Origin: Haliclona indistincta
Lineage: Eukaryota; Porifera; Demospongiae; Haplosclerida; Chalinidae
DNA length: 64,000 bases
Direction: 5' to 3'
Assembly (NCBI GenBank): GCA_964017065.1
Contig: OZ024784.1
Location: 14,489,152 to 14,553,151, forward strand
Shown: positions 35,401 to 50,583 of the stretch, piece after piece
Layout: each line of letters starts with the position of its first letter
Numbering within the stretch: position 1 is the first letter of the stretch
Translations under genes and position numbers: made by a program
The notes under the pieces: generated by a model
The model's input: the letters and a program-made list of their open reading frames with translations, nothing else
Told to the model about the DNA's origin: nothing
Databases searched by the model: none

Positions 35401-37594
35401 TATTAATGTTAAGTTGAGAGAATTTGTGGTGTTTCTTGAGGAGAAGATGCTGTTCAAGTTATTGCAGTGGGCTGGTGTAGGGACAGCACCAGCAAACACA
35501 CCTGCCCAGTCTCAGAATCGCTTCAAGTCCATGATGCAACAACACCGGTGAGAGATAGACTCACGACCTCAGCTGGTTCACAGTTAAAGTAGCCCTTAAT
35601 TTAACCTTGTTCCCTGGCTGAATTTTGCCAATTCATTTGGGTCTCACTTTAGTTGCCGTTTTGTTTATCTGTGTTTAGCTTGCGATAAGCCAGGGCTTGA
35701 GAGACAAAGCTACTAGTATTCCACCACCAAATAAAGCTACTAGTATTCCACCACTAGAAATGTTGCTATTGTTTTAGCTACGAAGTAGTACCTTTATGGA
35801 TTTCAGAGATTGGATATGGGATGGGTACTTACAATGTATGTACTGTCTACAGGTTATCATCCACTACTGTTGGGCTAGCCACATCCAAGCAACTCTACAT
35901 TGAACAGCTTCAACTATCTGACACACAGCTTCAAGTCAGCATGCACACAGCCTCTCAGCTGCCTGACGACCTTCATCGAATCAAGAGAAAGCTGGGAATA
36001 CGACTAGTGCAGTTTCAGGCTCCCATCTCATTGAATGGTGTGATGAGAAATCACATGTTAGGAACACCTGGTCTACTTGTGGATGTACTCAAAAAACATT
36101 ACACACAAGTTTGTCCTTGAGTATTTGTTGTGTGCTGTCCATGAGTATTTATTGTGTGTTGTCCGTGGGTATTTGTTGTGTGTTGTCCGTGAGTATTTTA
36201 TTGTGTGTTGTCCGTGAGTATTTGTTGTGTGCTGTCCGTGAGTATTTTATTGTGTGTTGTCCGTGAGTATTTATTGTGTGTTGTCCGTGAGTATTTGTTG
36301 TGTGCTGTCCGTGAGTATTTGTTGTGTGTTGTCCGTGAGTATTTGTTGTGTGTATTGTTCACTCTTCATGCAGGTTATAGCCAGGCAAGCTGTTAAGATT
36401 GTCGGTTCAGTAGATTTTCTCGGCAATCCAGTGGGTCTCTTTAATGATGTGAGATCAGGAGTTAGTGGAGTAATAGCCTTCCAGCCAGATGTATTTGGGT
36501 TAGTGAGAGATGTGTCACATGGACTCTCTGATACTACCTCAAAGGTACCTCCATACTACATACTACTGGTCTGTTGACGGCTACCTCACACACACTCTCT
36601 CTACAGTTAACTGGTGCTATGTCTCATGTGATTGGGCAAGCTACAGGTGACTCTAGCTATCTCGAAGAGAGAGAACAGAATTTTGGAACAGCTCAAACAA
36701 GTGGAGATCATTTGAAAGCTGGTCTGATTAACTTTACCAGTGGAATATTTGGAGGAATGACCTCTATAATCACTCAGCCATACAAAGGAGCTGTTGAGGA
36801 GGGTGTTGGGGTAAGGTCTTCCTTTACTCCTCCTATTGTGATTTTGATCACATCTCACCTCCTCCAGGGATTTGTGTGGGGTATTGGCAAAGGAGTAGTT
36901 GGAACAATAACCAAGCCAGTATCTGGCTTTCTGGACTTAGCCACTGGGACTACAGCAGCCATAAGAGAGAGTACCAGTAGAGTATCACGCCACATACCCA
37001 CACCTATGAGGCTACGTCGCTGTTGTGTTGGGGCCAGTGGTGCTCTCAGTTGCTATTCAGATCTGCTAGCTAGAGGTCAAGAGTACCTACTCAGACTGAA
37101 TGATGGCGACGTTAATGAGAAGCTTGTATCCTACGAGAGAGTCAATAGTGGCACTGACGAGATGAGAGTGATCATCTCATCAAGCTATCTCTATTTCTTT
37201 GAAAACAGTCCTCCTGACTTATCATCCATTGAGAGCCAGGTTGATTTAGACTGCTTGGTCGAATGTAGAGCTACGCATTCCAAGACAAGTGAGTCACTAA
37301 GTTTAAACAATATGAAATACTTCTTGGCTCTGTCTAGCTATTCCAGTGCCCTATGTTGTGCTGTCATTGTCAGACCCTAAAGAAGCTGGCTCCCCTGCTA
37401 GAGTGACTGTAAAGAAAATCAAATGTGACAGTCAGATCACAGCTAAAAAGGTTGGTGATAGTCTCTCCTATCAACCAACCTATCTCTTCATCTCTATCAA
37501 GGTGACACAACTCATAAACTACAGCAAGAACCTCCACGAAGAAGAAAAGCTAATTGTACGGACATCCAGGCTACAAGAGGGCAACCTCTGGTAG
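19404..37594 (+). CDS. VPS13D: VPS13D-like bridge-type lipid-transfer protein
   Basis: A very large gene of several dozen exons. The first exons (19404-19500, 19675 on) encode the chorein N-terminus, beginning [14 protein letters not shown] then [18 protein letters not shown], closer to VPS13D than to VPS13A/B/C. A long beta-rich RBG groove follows. An exon at about 30232-30414 encodes [19 protein letters not shown], a UBA-like helix set, in keeping with VPS13D being the UBA-bearing paralogue. VAB-type adaptor repeats run about 30840-34700 (for example [16 protein letters not shown]). The ATG2_C-like helical region ([32 protein letters not shown]) is at about 36375-36990, and a PH-like C-terminus ends at TAG 37592-37594. 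Such proteins move phospholipids in bulk at organelle contacts; VPS13D acts at ER-mitochondria-peroxisome contacts. I estimate about 3,500 residues without an exact count; several exon joins are approximate. Confidence 0.88.
20383..20426. repeat. (CACT)n microsatellite in a VPS13D intron
   Basis: A run of CACT/CTCA tetranucleotides lies just before a splice acceptor. Confidence 0.85.
22929..23255. repeat. Minisatellite, about 20-bp unit, in a VPS13D intron
   Basis: About sixteen near-perfect copies of a 20-bp unit (CTAGATACCATTGTACCATT, with TAGATA/TATATA variants arranged in pairs) fill most of the intron. The pairwise alternation of two variants suggests expansion by a 40- or 80-bp higher-order unit. 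Confidence 0.92.
26344..26464. repeat. (TG)n microsatellite in a VPS13D intron
   Basis: About 120 bp of TG repeats interrupted by CG and CA, ending shortly before the acceptor at about 26496. Confidence 0.92.
27943..28063. repeat. Short tandem repeat (about 26 bp unit) in a VPS13D intron
   Basis: Four to five copies of a unit of the form TTTTGAATGC-CTTTTCACATGCA with length variation. Confidence 0.8.
28458..28869. mobile_element. 412-bp TA-flanked MITE in a VPS13D intron
   Basis: The ends are inverted: GAGAGTTTAGTTA at 28458 and the complement of GAGAGTTTTAGTTA ending at 28869, with further inverted similarity inward (CGGCTGAACGTC and CGGCTAACGTC). TA lies directly outside both ends (28456-28457 and 28870-28871), the target duplication of Tc1/mariner-type elements. 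No transposase is present. It sits wholly in the intron 28398-28913. Confidence 0.75.
34060..34141. repeat. (CA)n microsatellite in a VPS13D intron
   Basis: About 80 bp of CA dinucleotides with CG and GTA interruptions. Confidence 0.9.
36115..36356. repeat. Minisatellite, about 25-bp unit, in a VPS13D intron
   Basis: About nine copies of a unit reading roughly TGAGTATTTGTTGTGTGTTGTCC, with a TTTATTG variant, just 5' of the acceptor near 36373. The frame through it encodes a spurious hydrophobic repeat. Confidence 0.9.
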
Positions 37595-38040
37595 CATTAG
37601 TTCATAATTTTGGCAATCATATCACAGACAGCTTCCTCTTCAAAATCTTTATTATTATTATTTATTATTTGATTTCTGTAATTAATACACAAAGTTTTAT
37701 TATGGAAAGGTTTAGACAAACCTTGCATTGTGATAATAGTTGACAATTTGAAAATCATCATGTGAAAAGTTCATAAACGCACGTTCGCAAAGAAGATAAC
37801 ACAATTGTAGCCAACATTTTACAACATATATACAGGACAGCTAAAGGTTAGTTATGACAAACCTTGCATTGTGATGCTAGTTGACAATTTGAAAATTGTG
37901 TGTGAAAAGTTTGTTCACAAAGAAGAAAACACAAGTGTAGCCAACATTTTATACAGGACAATAATACAAAGACTACCTTCACTACTGGTTTTTTTTACCT
38001 GTATAGTATAATATCGAGTCTCATAAGAAAGTCTATGTAT
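37595..38040. other. Intergenic region between converging VPS13D and ALDH4A1
   Basis: It holds both 3' UTRs. A near-duplicate pair (ACAAACCTTGCATTGTGAT ... AGTTGACAATTTGAAAAT ... GTGTAGCCAACATTTTA) occurs at about 37717-37822 and 37857-37950, a diverged tandem duplication of about 140 bp. Confidence 0.6.
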
Positions 38041-41341
<3,301 letters not shown>

Positions 41342-41484
41342 TATCGTCTGGATACCTTGCAAGCTAGCTAGATGGGCCTAGTAGGCGTGGTCAGTTTGCT
41401 AAAGTAGGTGTGAACAAAGTAGGGTGGGGCTCAAACACTCCAACGCAAAATCGCTGATATTGCTCATCATAGCTTGCAGTGAAG
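41342..41484. promoter_or_regulatory. Bidirectional promoter between ALDH4A1 and CLCN6
   Basis: The ALDH4A1 start codon (minus) and the most upstream candidate CLCN6 start codon (plus) are 143 bp apart. No TATA box is obvious. Confidence 0.5.
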
Positions 41485-44400
41485 ATGGCTAAACAATTTC
41501 TGCAGCCGTCAATTACAACTATCTGTCCTTCTCGTGTTCGCTCTAGGAGTGCTACAGCTGACGAGGAAGATAACCAGTGTAGCTACACATTGTACACCGA
41601 AGGCAACGAAATGGTGGGTGGGTGTCGTATTGCTTGTTTGTTTGTTTGTGTTCTAAAACTTTAACAAACTGTAATGTTTTGAGAGTAGAGACCAAGAAAT
41701 TGTTTGTGTTTAAGGAACTAGTCACAATGGCAGCTGTTGTGTATTCAAATTGCAGGAATCGATAATTATTCATTACATTGAGGAGTGTGTGCACGTGATT
41801 ATAGCTATAGCTAGCTCAGCAAGGCTGAGAGGTGAATGCGCTGCGTTACTCTGTAGCATGGCGTTTTTTAGGCGGATGAGCCAAGTGGGAGCAGACAGAC
41901 GTTCAGTAACTTCAGAATCGCTTTCAGTGAGCTGTGTGCATGACGTAAGTCTTAATTTTGTAAAAATAATTTCGTAAGACCACGAACGCATGCCGAGCCA
42001 TCACGATGTCGTCGACGTCTGGTATAGAAGTGTCTTCGTCGGGTATAGAAGTGTCGAGAGCGAACAGACGGAGTGTGCACATGACATCCCCGCTACCAGT
42101 AAGCTTTGTTAGCGTGATTTGACCTCGAACGTTGAACAAGTCGACAATAGGTCACTCGATTACAAGGGTGCATGCCTGTTTTGTAACAGTTGATATTGTG
42201 TTTTGGTTTGTTGTCCCTCTGCAGAAGTCACTGGGTGAAAGCACAAGCATGTCTGCAGAGGAGAAGAGAAAATGGCTGATGAGGGCACCCTCTATTCTAC
42301 CAGTGAAGGACTATGAGGTAACTATCCTCAGATACATTATTACTATACTCTCTATCATTATACCACAGAGTTTGGACTATGATATACCTGACAATGTGCC
42401 GTTAAGACAACAAGTGGAGAGTTACTCTAAGTTTGTGAGTGATAAACTGCGAGATACCGTATAGGGCAGATTTTTGGAGGATTTGAATTTCACAAAATTA
42501 ATGAGTTAACAGTGAATTTGGCAAAATGGGTGCAGTACAATAGATGCACCTATGCTGATGAGATTCATATAAATATTTAAAAAAATATTTTTAAAATAAT
42601 TATGCTACTGTTGTGCACACATGGTATGCTGTGTTATATAAAGTCAACATGCCTTTCGCTCTTTCTGAAAATGACTCTTAAGAAGTAGCTTCAATATGAA
42701 GTTGTTCTTGGTCTGTAGCTATCCTAAGTAACCATTGGTTATGCAACTTTTAGTGACCAAATAAGAGTGGGGTCTGAGTTGTGACAGATTGTTAATTTTA
42801 CTACAGACGTACTGGCATGTCTCTCTCATGCGCTGGATCTTAGTGGGTCTTATTGGTTTCTTCACTGGGCTTACAGCATTTCTCATTGATATGGGTATCT
42901 ATGGACTACGCTACCTCAAATACAAAACAATCTTCTTTGGATACCGTAAGCTACCTTTGGCTCCTACTTCATCATAACTATCTCTTCTTCAGTTTATCCA
43001 CTCTTGAAAACCGATGGAACTATATTTTTGGCCCTTCTTGTTCTGGTTGGACTAAATGTTTTATTTGCTCTTGTAGCAGCTATACTGGTTGCTATAGAGG
43101 TGTGTGTCTGCTATTTCCTGGTTTGTATAATTATGCTAAATCACTTGTTGTGGTCATCTACAGCCTATTGCTGCTGGAAGTGGTATTCCTGAGATCAAGT
43201 GTTACCTCAATGGTATCAGAGTAAGTAGCTAAATTCAAGAACCATGTACAATTACGTGTCTGTTGCAAAGTTTCTTTTACGAATTCGAGCACCTGTGCAG
43301 TGTATTTTCCCCATGTTTCTCATTGTTTGTGCAACATTTTCTTTATGCCTGCCAGACTACTCATACAACATTTTCAGTGTTTTGCCATTGTTTCTGGTTC
43401 AGCGATCATGGTTTCATACAGTGACCTGGGAAAGGGATTCCCCCTAGTTAGAAAGTTAATTTATTTTTACCCCTATGACCCAAAATTCTGTATGAAAGAA
43501 ACCCTGGTGATATTTTTTTTGCTATAGATGCCAAGAGTAGCTAGACTGAGTACTCTTATTGCGAAGGCTGTTGGCGTCATGTTTTCAGTTGGAGGAGGTG
43601 AGTGTTCAGTGCTATGAGAACATTTTTGTCACCTTTTCATTTTCAGGATTTCTAGTCGGTAAAGAGGGTCCTATGATACACAGCGGTGCGATAATTGGAG
43701 CAGGTTTACCCCAGGTGTGAGATTTGAATAAGGTGTTTGTGTGATACTGAATTCTCCTTCAGTTTCGGACATTTCTATGGAGAAAGCTAAAGATACCCTA
43801 CGAAGCATTCCGCAATGACAAGTATGAGAAAAAGATGTTGGGGAAGACAGTTGTATAATGATTTGTTTATTTATAGAGATAAGAGAGATTTTGTATCCTG
43901 TGGAGCAGCAGCTGGAGTAGCTGGTCAGTGTCATCTCTTCCTCCTTTTATAGTCTGTATTCCTGTATCTTATAGCTGCATTTGGTGCTCCTATTGGCGGT
44001 GTGCTGTTCAGTTTAGAAGAAGGCTCATCATTCTGGGACCAGTCATTAACATGGCGCTCGGTATAACTTTGTCATTTTTACCATAACACTTTCGTTTACA
44101 TTTTTTCCAGCTGTTTTGTGCCATGTGTTCTACACTGACACTCAACTTCTTCCTTACGTTGTCACCAATTGTTAATGATGAGGGAAAGTACGGCGAACAC
44201 ATTGGACAACTGGACAGACCAGGATTGATTGACTTTGGACGATTTTATCAAGTACGTGTTACATAGACACTCTGTTTGTGTATTGGTGACTTCCACACAC
44301 ATCACTTGGCACTGTTTGAATACACTTTTTGTTCTCTAATCTTCAGGGCCGTGATGAGAACCTTTGGTCAATTCAGTACCTGTTTCTGTTCATAGTGATT

Positions 44401-46394
44401 GGTGCTATTGGTGGATTGCTAGGGGCATGGTTTAACAGCTTTAATCAGCATCTTACAGTATACAGACTGAAGAATGTGTTTAGGAAAAGTGTAGTGATAA
44501 AGTGAGTCAGCAGTTCGATATACACTATACATCATGAGTCGCTATAGTCGTTGCTCAATCATTGCTCAATGTTATTTTCTCTTCAGGATAATGGAAGCTC
44601 TCCTTATAGCCATAGTTACTTCATTTTGTGTGTTCCTGCTGTCCACTTTCCTGGGAACATGTGTCCCTCTGTTGCCGAGTAACAGAGTGTCTGATTTCAC
44701 TAACAGCACGCGAGAGTACTTCTGTCCTAAAGATGGAATCCACACACATGAACTCAATCAACCCACTCGTTACTATATTTACTATAATGATATGGCTACA
44801 CTAGTATTCAATAACCAAGAGGATACCATTAAACAACTGTTCCATCAGAATGGTATAATAATTATACTTACATGTGTACCACCTGCCCTTTGTTCTATTA
44901 AGATAGTTTTTGTAGCTAGATTTTGTTTCAGTTGCAATTTCAAAGTCCTTTTGTTTCAGGTGCCTTTACGCTGGCCACTCTTGGTCTGGCACTAATAGTG
45001 TACTTTTTCATTGCCTGTTGGACCTATGGTTCAGGAGTGCCTAGTGGTCTCTTTGTGCCTTGTCTCACTATTGGAGCAATGTTAGGACGATTCATCATTG
45101 CAGCGTGCAGGTATGATGATGTATTATTTCACTCACACAGTGGTTGAGTTCTTGACTACAGGGCCATTGGATGGCAACCCTCGATATACCCAGGAACGTT
45201 TGCTCTCATTGGAGCGGCAGCATTTCTAGGAGGTGTGGTCAGGATGACTGTTAGTTTGACTGTGATCTTGTTGGAGTCAACTGATGAGATTGAATACGGA
45301 CTGCCCCTGCTTGTTACGCTAATGGTGGCTAAGTGGGTTGGTGACTTGTTCAATGAGGGTCTGTATGACATACACATTGAGTTGAAAGAGGTTCCTTTCC
45401 TTGGCTGGGATTCACCTGAATCAATGGACAGGTTAGTCATAAATACTCTTTACAAATGTGTTTAATTGTACTTTCTTTTGCGACAGATTGGAGGCACGAG
45501 ATGTCATGAACAAGGATATCAAGTACATATATCCAGTGACTAGAGTCAACTCCATTGAGAAGCTCTTGAGGACAACAGCACACAATGCTTTTTTTGTTGT
45601 GACACCTTTAATAACTGAGGAAGAGCAGCGAGAGCAATCTGACCTCAACCCAGAGGCAGCATTCACTCCGAACATTGAAATGACAAGAAAAACATGGCAG
45701 CATCGCCGAAGACAAAACTCTTTTCATGCCCATACCTCTTTGGTTGCTAAACAGGAGGAAAGAGAGCAACAGCAAGAAGCTGGGTTACCTTTGGTCTTGC
45801 ACGGGATTATCCTGCGATCACAACTTGTAACGCTTCTCAAAAATGAAGCTTACTTTAGAGAGCAGGATGGGGTAGGTTACTATTGCCATTGCTTTCTTCA
45901 TTGGGTTTCTTGTGTCCCTCCTTAGCCTAAATCACAGCCAATTTTGGACCAAAAGACTCTCAGTCAGGAATACCCTCGCTTTTCTACCATCTTTGATGTT
46001 AAATTAAGTCAAGATGAGCGTCAAATGCTAATGGTAAATTTGTTGTAATGGTTGGATAATAATAATATCTCTCCGTTCTATAGGACGTATCGCTATACAT
46101 GAATCACTCACCATATACCACATTTCAACATGCCCCTCTTCCGCGAGTGTTCAATCTCTTTCGTACAATGGGACTGCGTCACTTGCCTGTCATTGAAGAG
46201 TCTGGAATTGTGAGCAATTTATTCATTAAATTTCAAGTCCAAAATTCTTTTTTTTTCTTCAGGTTGTAGGAATGATCACTCGTCATGATCTTACACATGA
46301 GCATCTTCACCATGTTCTGCATGCTAAAGCTGAATCTTCTTCGTCAATAAAGTTTTCTAGAAGATATCGAGCCTGCTCTCCAACTGATGTTTAA
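41485..46394 (+). CDS. CLCN6: CLC-6 type endolysosomal Cl-/H+ exchanger
   Basis: A multi-exon gene whose common exons begin at 42225 and end with TAA at 46392-46394. It matches CLC-6 closely: the pre-membrane motif [25 protein letters not shown]; the gating-glutamate motif [31 protein letters not shown], containing the proton-path glutamate; a luminal segment EYFCPKD ending [10 protein letters not shown], diagnostic of CLC-6 rather than CLC-7; GVPSGLFVP; and two C-terminal CBS domains ([36 protein letters not shown]). CLC-6 exchanges 2 Cl- for 1 H+ in late endosomes. Three separate 5' exons each start with ATG and end in phase 0 at a GT donor (41485-41613, 41858-41944, 42006-42098); any can join the 42225 exon, so the true N-terminus is uncertain. 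Confidence 0.93.
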
Positions 46395-46660
46395 TAAGAT
46401 TTTATTAAATTAAAATTTATATTTCTTTCGTGTGTATGCACAGAAGACGCTGTAATATTCCTGATTGGGAAATATCACTTCACTGATAGATTTGATTTGT
46501 GATTTTCTGTTGTTACGCAAGTCTTGACGTTTGTTTTTCTAATTAATTCAGTTGCATTATTATTGATAAATATTATTGGCAAAATTAGGAAAATAAAATG
46601 CTGAAATTGATATGAAAATTGCATAATAACGGTGATATAATATATATATGATATGATTAT

Positions 46661-47797
46661 TCATGAATTGCAGGACGGTAGCACACAGACAGCTCGAGTT
46701 ACTCTCTTAACAGAAGGTACCAGTTGAACAATACTTGTGTTCTCATTTGGGATATATTCTATGCGAAACTCAGTTTCATTGGTAGCCTCTTCTTGTCTTG
46801 GTCGTTTTCTTGCTCTACGGTCTGTACCTTTTATGATTTTTTTTTTGCCCAGTGGATCAATTACCCAGTAATTGTTGCGAGAGTTCTTGATCTCACTCGG
46901 AGCAAAAGGAGCTTTCTTAAAACAGTTATTACTTGTTAAGCATTGACGGATTGATTTCTTCCAGGATTTATCTGAATGTTTGTAGTATGGGAACGAGATG
47001 GTTATATATCTGAATATGTCTGCTAGTGTAGCCATCTCATGTGGAGATGATGTGATGGCCATAGTGATAAGGGCACCATAAGAAAAAGGTGGTCTGGTAT
47101 GTTGAGCCACCTCAGCTACTGGCTGCTCAGACACAGGAGGTATGAGACCACTTGATGAAGATGGAGAAGACAGTGTACTGGGATGAAATCTACCAGTAGA
47201 AACAGGAGGCTCAATAGGTTCCAATAAATGTCGTGGAGATGAACTGGGTTGAAACAAATTCATAAAGTGTTGTTGAGGTGTACAGGTAGGATGGAAGAAG
47301 TCTGTCAGAGGAGCTCCTCGAGGAAGAGATGTGGGCCGAGTGGGTGGAATAGGAGCAGTACAAAGCAGAGGAGTGGGAAACTGAAGTGGAGGAAAATAGG
47401 GGTAGTGGCAGCTGAATGCAGGACCCGGAGGCCTAGGAATACCAGAAGGAGTATATGTGGGAGCAGGAAACCTAGGAAGAATAGTCGGACTCATTATTTT
47501 TGGAGCTGGCGGAGAAGAGGTTACAAGTGGACGTCGAAGCACTGGAGCTCGTTCAGTAGCAACTGGAGCGTCTGTAGATGCATACGTGCATCTTGTTTCT
47601 CTCGAGGAGCTCGCACACGTGGTGATACATCCACGATCGACGAAAAATCGCGGTGTTGTTTGTTGCGACGAGGAAACGCTCATAGGGACTTGTAGGAACT
47701 GCGGAATGTAGTGATCGTGAATAGGACATCTTCGTAGCACGTAACCAAGCTCCATAGGCTGAGAATACCGCTCCATAGGCTGAGAATACCGCTCCAT
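46661..47797 (-). CDS. Divergent forkhead (FOX) transcription factor, intronless
   Basis: A single-exon frame of 378 residues. The first 230 are Pro/Ser/Thr-rich and disordered. A forkhead domain occupies about 235-315, starting RPPFSYGALITMAI and ending NNYWVIDP, followed by a basic RRARKRPRQ nuclear-localisation-type tract. In the recognition helix the family sequence NSIRHNLS is replaced by KSIRQCLT, so the Asn and His that contact bases in classical FOX proteins are both changed. This could alter or weaken DNA specificity. I cannot place it in a FOX class. A start codon duplicated in a short tandem repeat (MERYSQP twice) lies at 47797 and 47776; the first ATG is used. The frame is open further upstream only through GTG. 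Divergent with the next gene. Confidence 0.88.
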   Translation of the reverse strand: MERYSQPMERYSQPMELGYVLRRCPIHDHYIPQFLQVPMSVSSSQQTTPRFFVDRGCITTCASSSRETRCTYASTDAPVATERAPVLRRPLVTSSPPAPKIMSPTILPRFPAPTYTPSGIPRPPGPAFSCHYPYFPPLQFPTPLLCTAPIPPTRPTSLPRGAPLTDFFHPTCTPQQHFMNLFQPSSSPRHLLEPIEPPVSTGRFHPSTLSSPSSSSGLIPPVSEQPVAEVAQHTRPPFSYGALITMAITSSPHEMATLADIFRYITISFPYYKHSDKSWKKSIRQCLTSNNCFKKAPFAPSEIKNSRNNYWVIDPLGKKKIIKGTDRRARKRPRQEEATNETEFRIEYIPNENTSIVQLVPSVKRVTRAVCVLPSCNS

Positions 47798-47872
47798 CTC
47801 AGTGCTGATCTGGTCCACGTGGTTGATTTTGCACGCCTGAGGGCGTTAATTGTTACAGAGGACCCTCCTCCT
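47798..47872. promoter_or_regulatory. 75-bp gap between divergent start codons
   Basis: The forkhead ATG (47797, minus) and the channel-like ATG (47873, plus) are only 75 bp apart, so their 5' UTRs or promoters must overlap. Confidence 0.5.
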
Positions 47873-50457
47873 ATGAGCATTGCGGATTGCGGTCACTGTG
47901 CAAGCGACAGAAAGATGGAAGGTCTCAACGACAAGGTCTCCAGCTCTAATTCAGATCCTAAACAACTTACTGGAGAAGAAGACGGTGAGAATCCAGGAGT
48001 AAAACCAAGGGACTTCTTTTGGGATTCGGTTGTTCTCTATCTCGTTTCTGTGGTCTTGGCATTGTCCGCTGTTGATGTAGTGCTGGAATTCATTCGCGGT
48101 AGCGGTGTAGCCTGCGACGTCCCAGATGGTACTTCAACAGAGTACGTCAACAATTTCTGTGCCGGCAGCTTGCCAATCACAGAGTTCATTCCAGCGTTTG
48201 TGTTCATCCACGGCATGGTGATAGTCATTCCTCATTACCTGTGGACCGCACACTACGGAGGATACTTTGACTACTTCTTCTCTGCTGTCTCCTCGTTAGA
48301 TCCACTCAGAGAAGAGGACACTGGAGAATTTTCACCCAAAAATCACAACATTGTCCGACAATTACAGTCATCATTTAGTACTTACAAGAGAAATTTTGTC
48401 TTCTACTTATACATCGGTAAACTTCTCATTCAGTTGGTGGTTGCCATAGCATCGTTGATCATTTCTGTCCGGTTTTTCACTGATTTTGATGTTTTGTTTG
48501 TCTGTCCACGAGACAATAACACCGCAGATCCTCTCTGGCCACTGCCAACTCAAGTTAACTGTGTGTTCACGTCCTTGAAGTTGCTTTTTTGGATTAGGAT
48601 AGCAGACATTTTTTTGATAGCTCTAATTATCTTGTCAATTTTATGGGGACTACTCTGGTGTACCAGTGGACACTCATCAGAACTTGGAGCAAACAATATT
48701 GCAAGATTCACCTTCCAATCTGGACTAGCTCCAGATTTTTATGTACCTCGCATTCCTGTTCCTCAAATGTGTCGCCGCTGCCTGCTGCGATTCTTTACCT
48801 CAATTCCATGGCCGCTAAAATCTCCATGGATATCTACAGATTTAGACTTTCTGCTATTGAAACTGTATAGGACAAATGCAGGAACTGGTCGTGTCTTCAA
48901 AGATGTCCAGATTGACATGGCAGTCCGGAGCATGTTTGAAGAGGACCAGCAAGTGAGCAATCTTCATACTATTAGACACATGGACGGAATTCCAATTAGT
49001 AAGTTACTTGTACAAGCTACCTAATATGGTATTGTTAGCATTTTATCTTATCCAATCCACCGCCATGCTGCTTGTTCACACATGTTCACATTCTTGTACA
49101 CAGAACTACCGGAAGATGATCCTAGTAAAATTGATTTAAAATGGATTTTTCCTCAAGGAGAAAATGGAATGATACGAGATTTCAAATCAGTATCTCAGAA
49201 TCGTGTTCTGGTATGTCAGCTACGGGCCTCATAACTGGTTGCTGCATGACTCATCCACAGGTGATTCCAAACTCTGTTCGAGGAGCTGTTCTGGGGTTTG
49301 CCGCTCGAGCACCGTCAAACTCAGGTGCTCTCTCTGTATCATTTGGTAGCTCAGGAATTCCATTGGCTCTGGGTAGACTCTTTAAAAGAGTAATGTTTAT
49401 AAAATAGGCAGTATTGAAAGACTATTGACGTGTTGTCTACAGGTAGGTTCAATCAACTTTTCTCGGTTTCTCAAGTCTGTTGAAGACGATGACGTAGACA
49501 AGATAATCGCTGTGAAACTGTACCAGAATGACTTGGTAGCAGTGAACATGCCTGAAAATATAATGACAACCAATATAGACCTCCACTCACAGGTATGTAA
49601 ATATTTTTGAGCTGCAACTTATGTTTCAGTCAACTCATCATTACTGTCACTGTGTCACCGGTATTGAACTGTGTCGATCATTACTGCTTGTATGATGCAG
49701 GTTGCTCCTAAAATGGATAAGATTTGGTACATAAGACAAGGCAGAAAGGAGATTATGAAAAAGACATCATTCATTGCTGTGGGACCTATGAGCAGTGACA
49801 ACAAGGGTATAACTGGTGAGAGAATGACCTCATCTTATTTACTATGGGTTTAAATTTTTAAACAGTAAGTCTGCTCTTTGATCAGCTTACTGAGTACCTA
49901 GAAGATGAATGCGTTCTTCTCGTTATTCGGCCTGTTAGAATATCAGGAAAGGACACTTCAAAAGAGTTTATCACATGGGAACCACCTCAGTGGTAAGTAT
50001 GCAGTGTTTTAATGACTGTAGATTTCATCAGTTTTCGTTTAGTTTCAAGCCATATCGTCACGAGGTTCAGGTCGATAGGAGTGTCTTATCCTGGTCAGCT
50101 ACTAAGCAACAACAAGAGCGGCAACAAGGGCAGCTCAGCGCTAACAAAGATACATCATCCTCTCATCTGGATGTAGTCAGTACCACTTTGACCATCGGTA
50201 GTGAGGCCTCTGCCATCAAGCTTGAAACTTTAGAAGAAGGGACAGTGCAATCGAAGCCAAAGGAGAAGACAGAGACTGCTTCTCTATTGCCACATCCTCC
50301 AACCCCTCCACCGCCCAACAATAATATGCCGAACATGTTTGAGCTTGAGATGCTGTGTGGTTCAATCTACTGTACACTACAATTTACTACTTACTACTAC
50401 AAACCTGTTATTGAAGAAGAGGATGAAGAGGAGGAGGAGAAACAAGTTCCACAATAG
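47873..50457 (+). CDS. LRRC8/pannexin/innexin-like four-helix membrane protein
   Basis: Seven exons (47873-48998, 49104-49210, 49261-49389, 49443-49592, 49701-49815, 49866-49992, 50043-50457) join to exactly 723 codons. Four hydrophobic helices lie at about 52-73, 104-124, 175-202 and 237-263. Two cysteines occur in each presumed outer loop (81, 96; 211, 230), the arrangement of large-pore channels. Helix 2 (FIPAFVFIHGMVIVIPHYLW) strongly recalls innexin and LRRC8 helix 2, and LDFLLLKLYRTNAG resembles the post-TM4 linker of LRRC8. No leucine-rich repeats follow; the remaining 400 residues are an unrecognised, mixed alpha/beta region with an acidic end. By analogy it may form a large-pore anion or ATP channel. 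The family placement is an inference from topology and motifs; a search of pannexin-like profiles would decide it. ATG at 47873 is chosen over a GTG extension. Confidence 0.72.
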
Positions 50458-50583
50458 TGATATCACATCAAAATCACATATTTAATGAAACTGACTTTAT
50501 GATTCAGACAATAATACACAATATAAATCACAATTTACTACCAATTATAGCATACACATTGAAATTATCAGTTTCAAACCATG

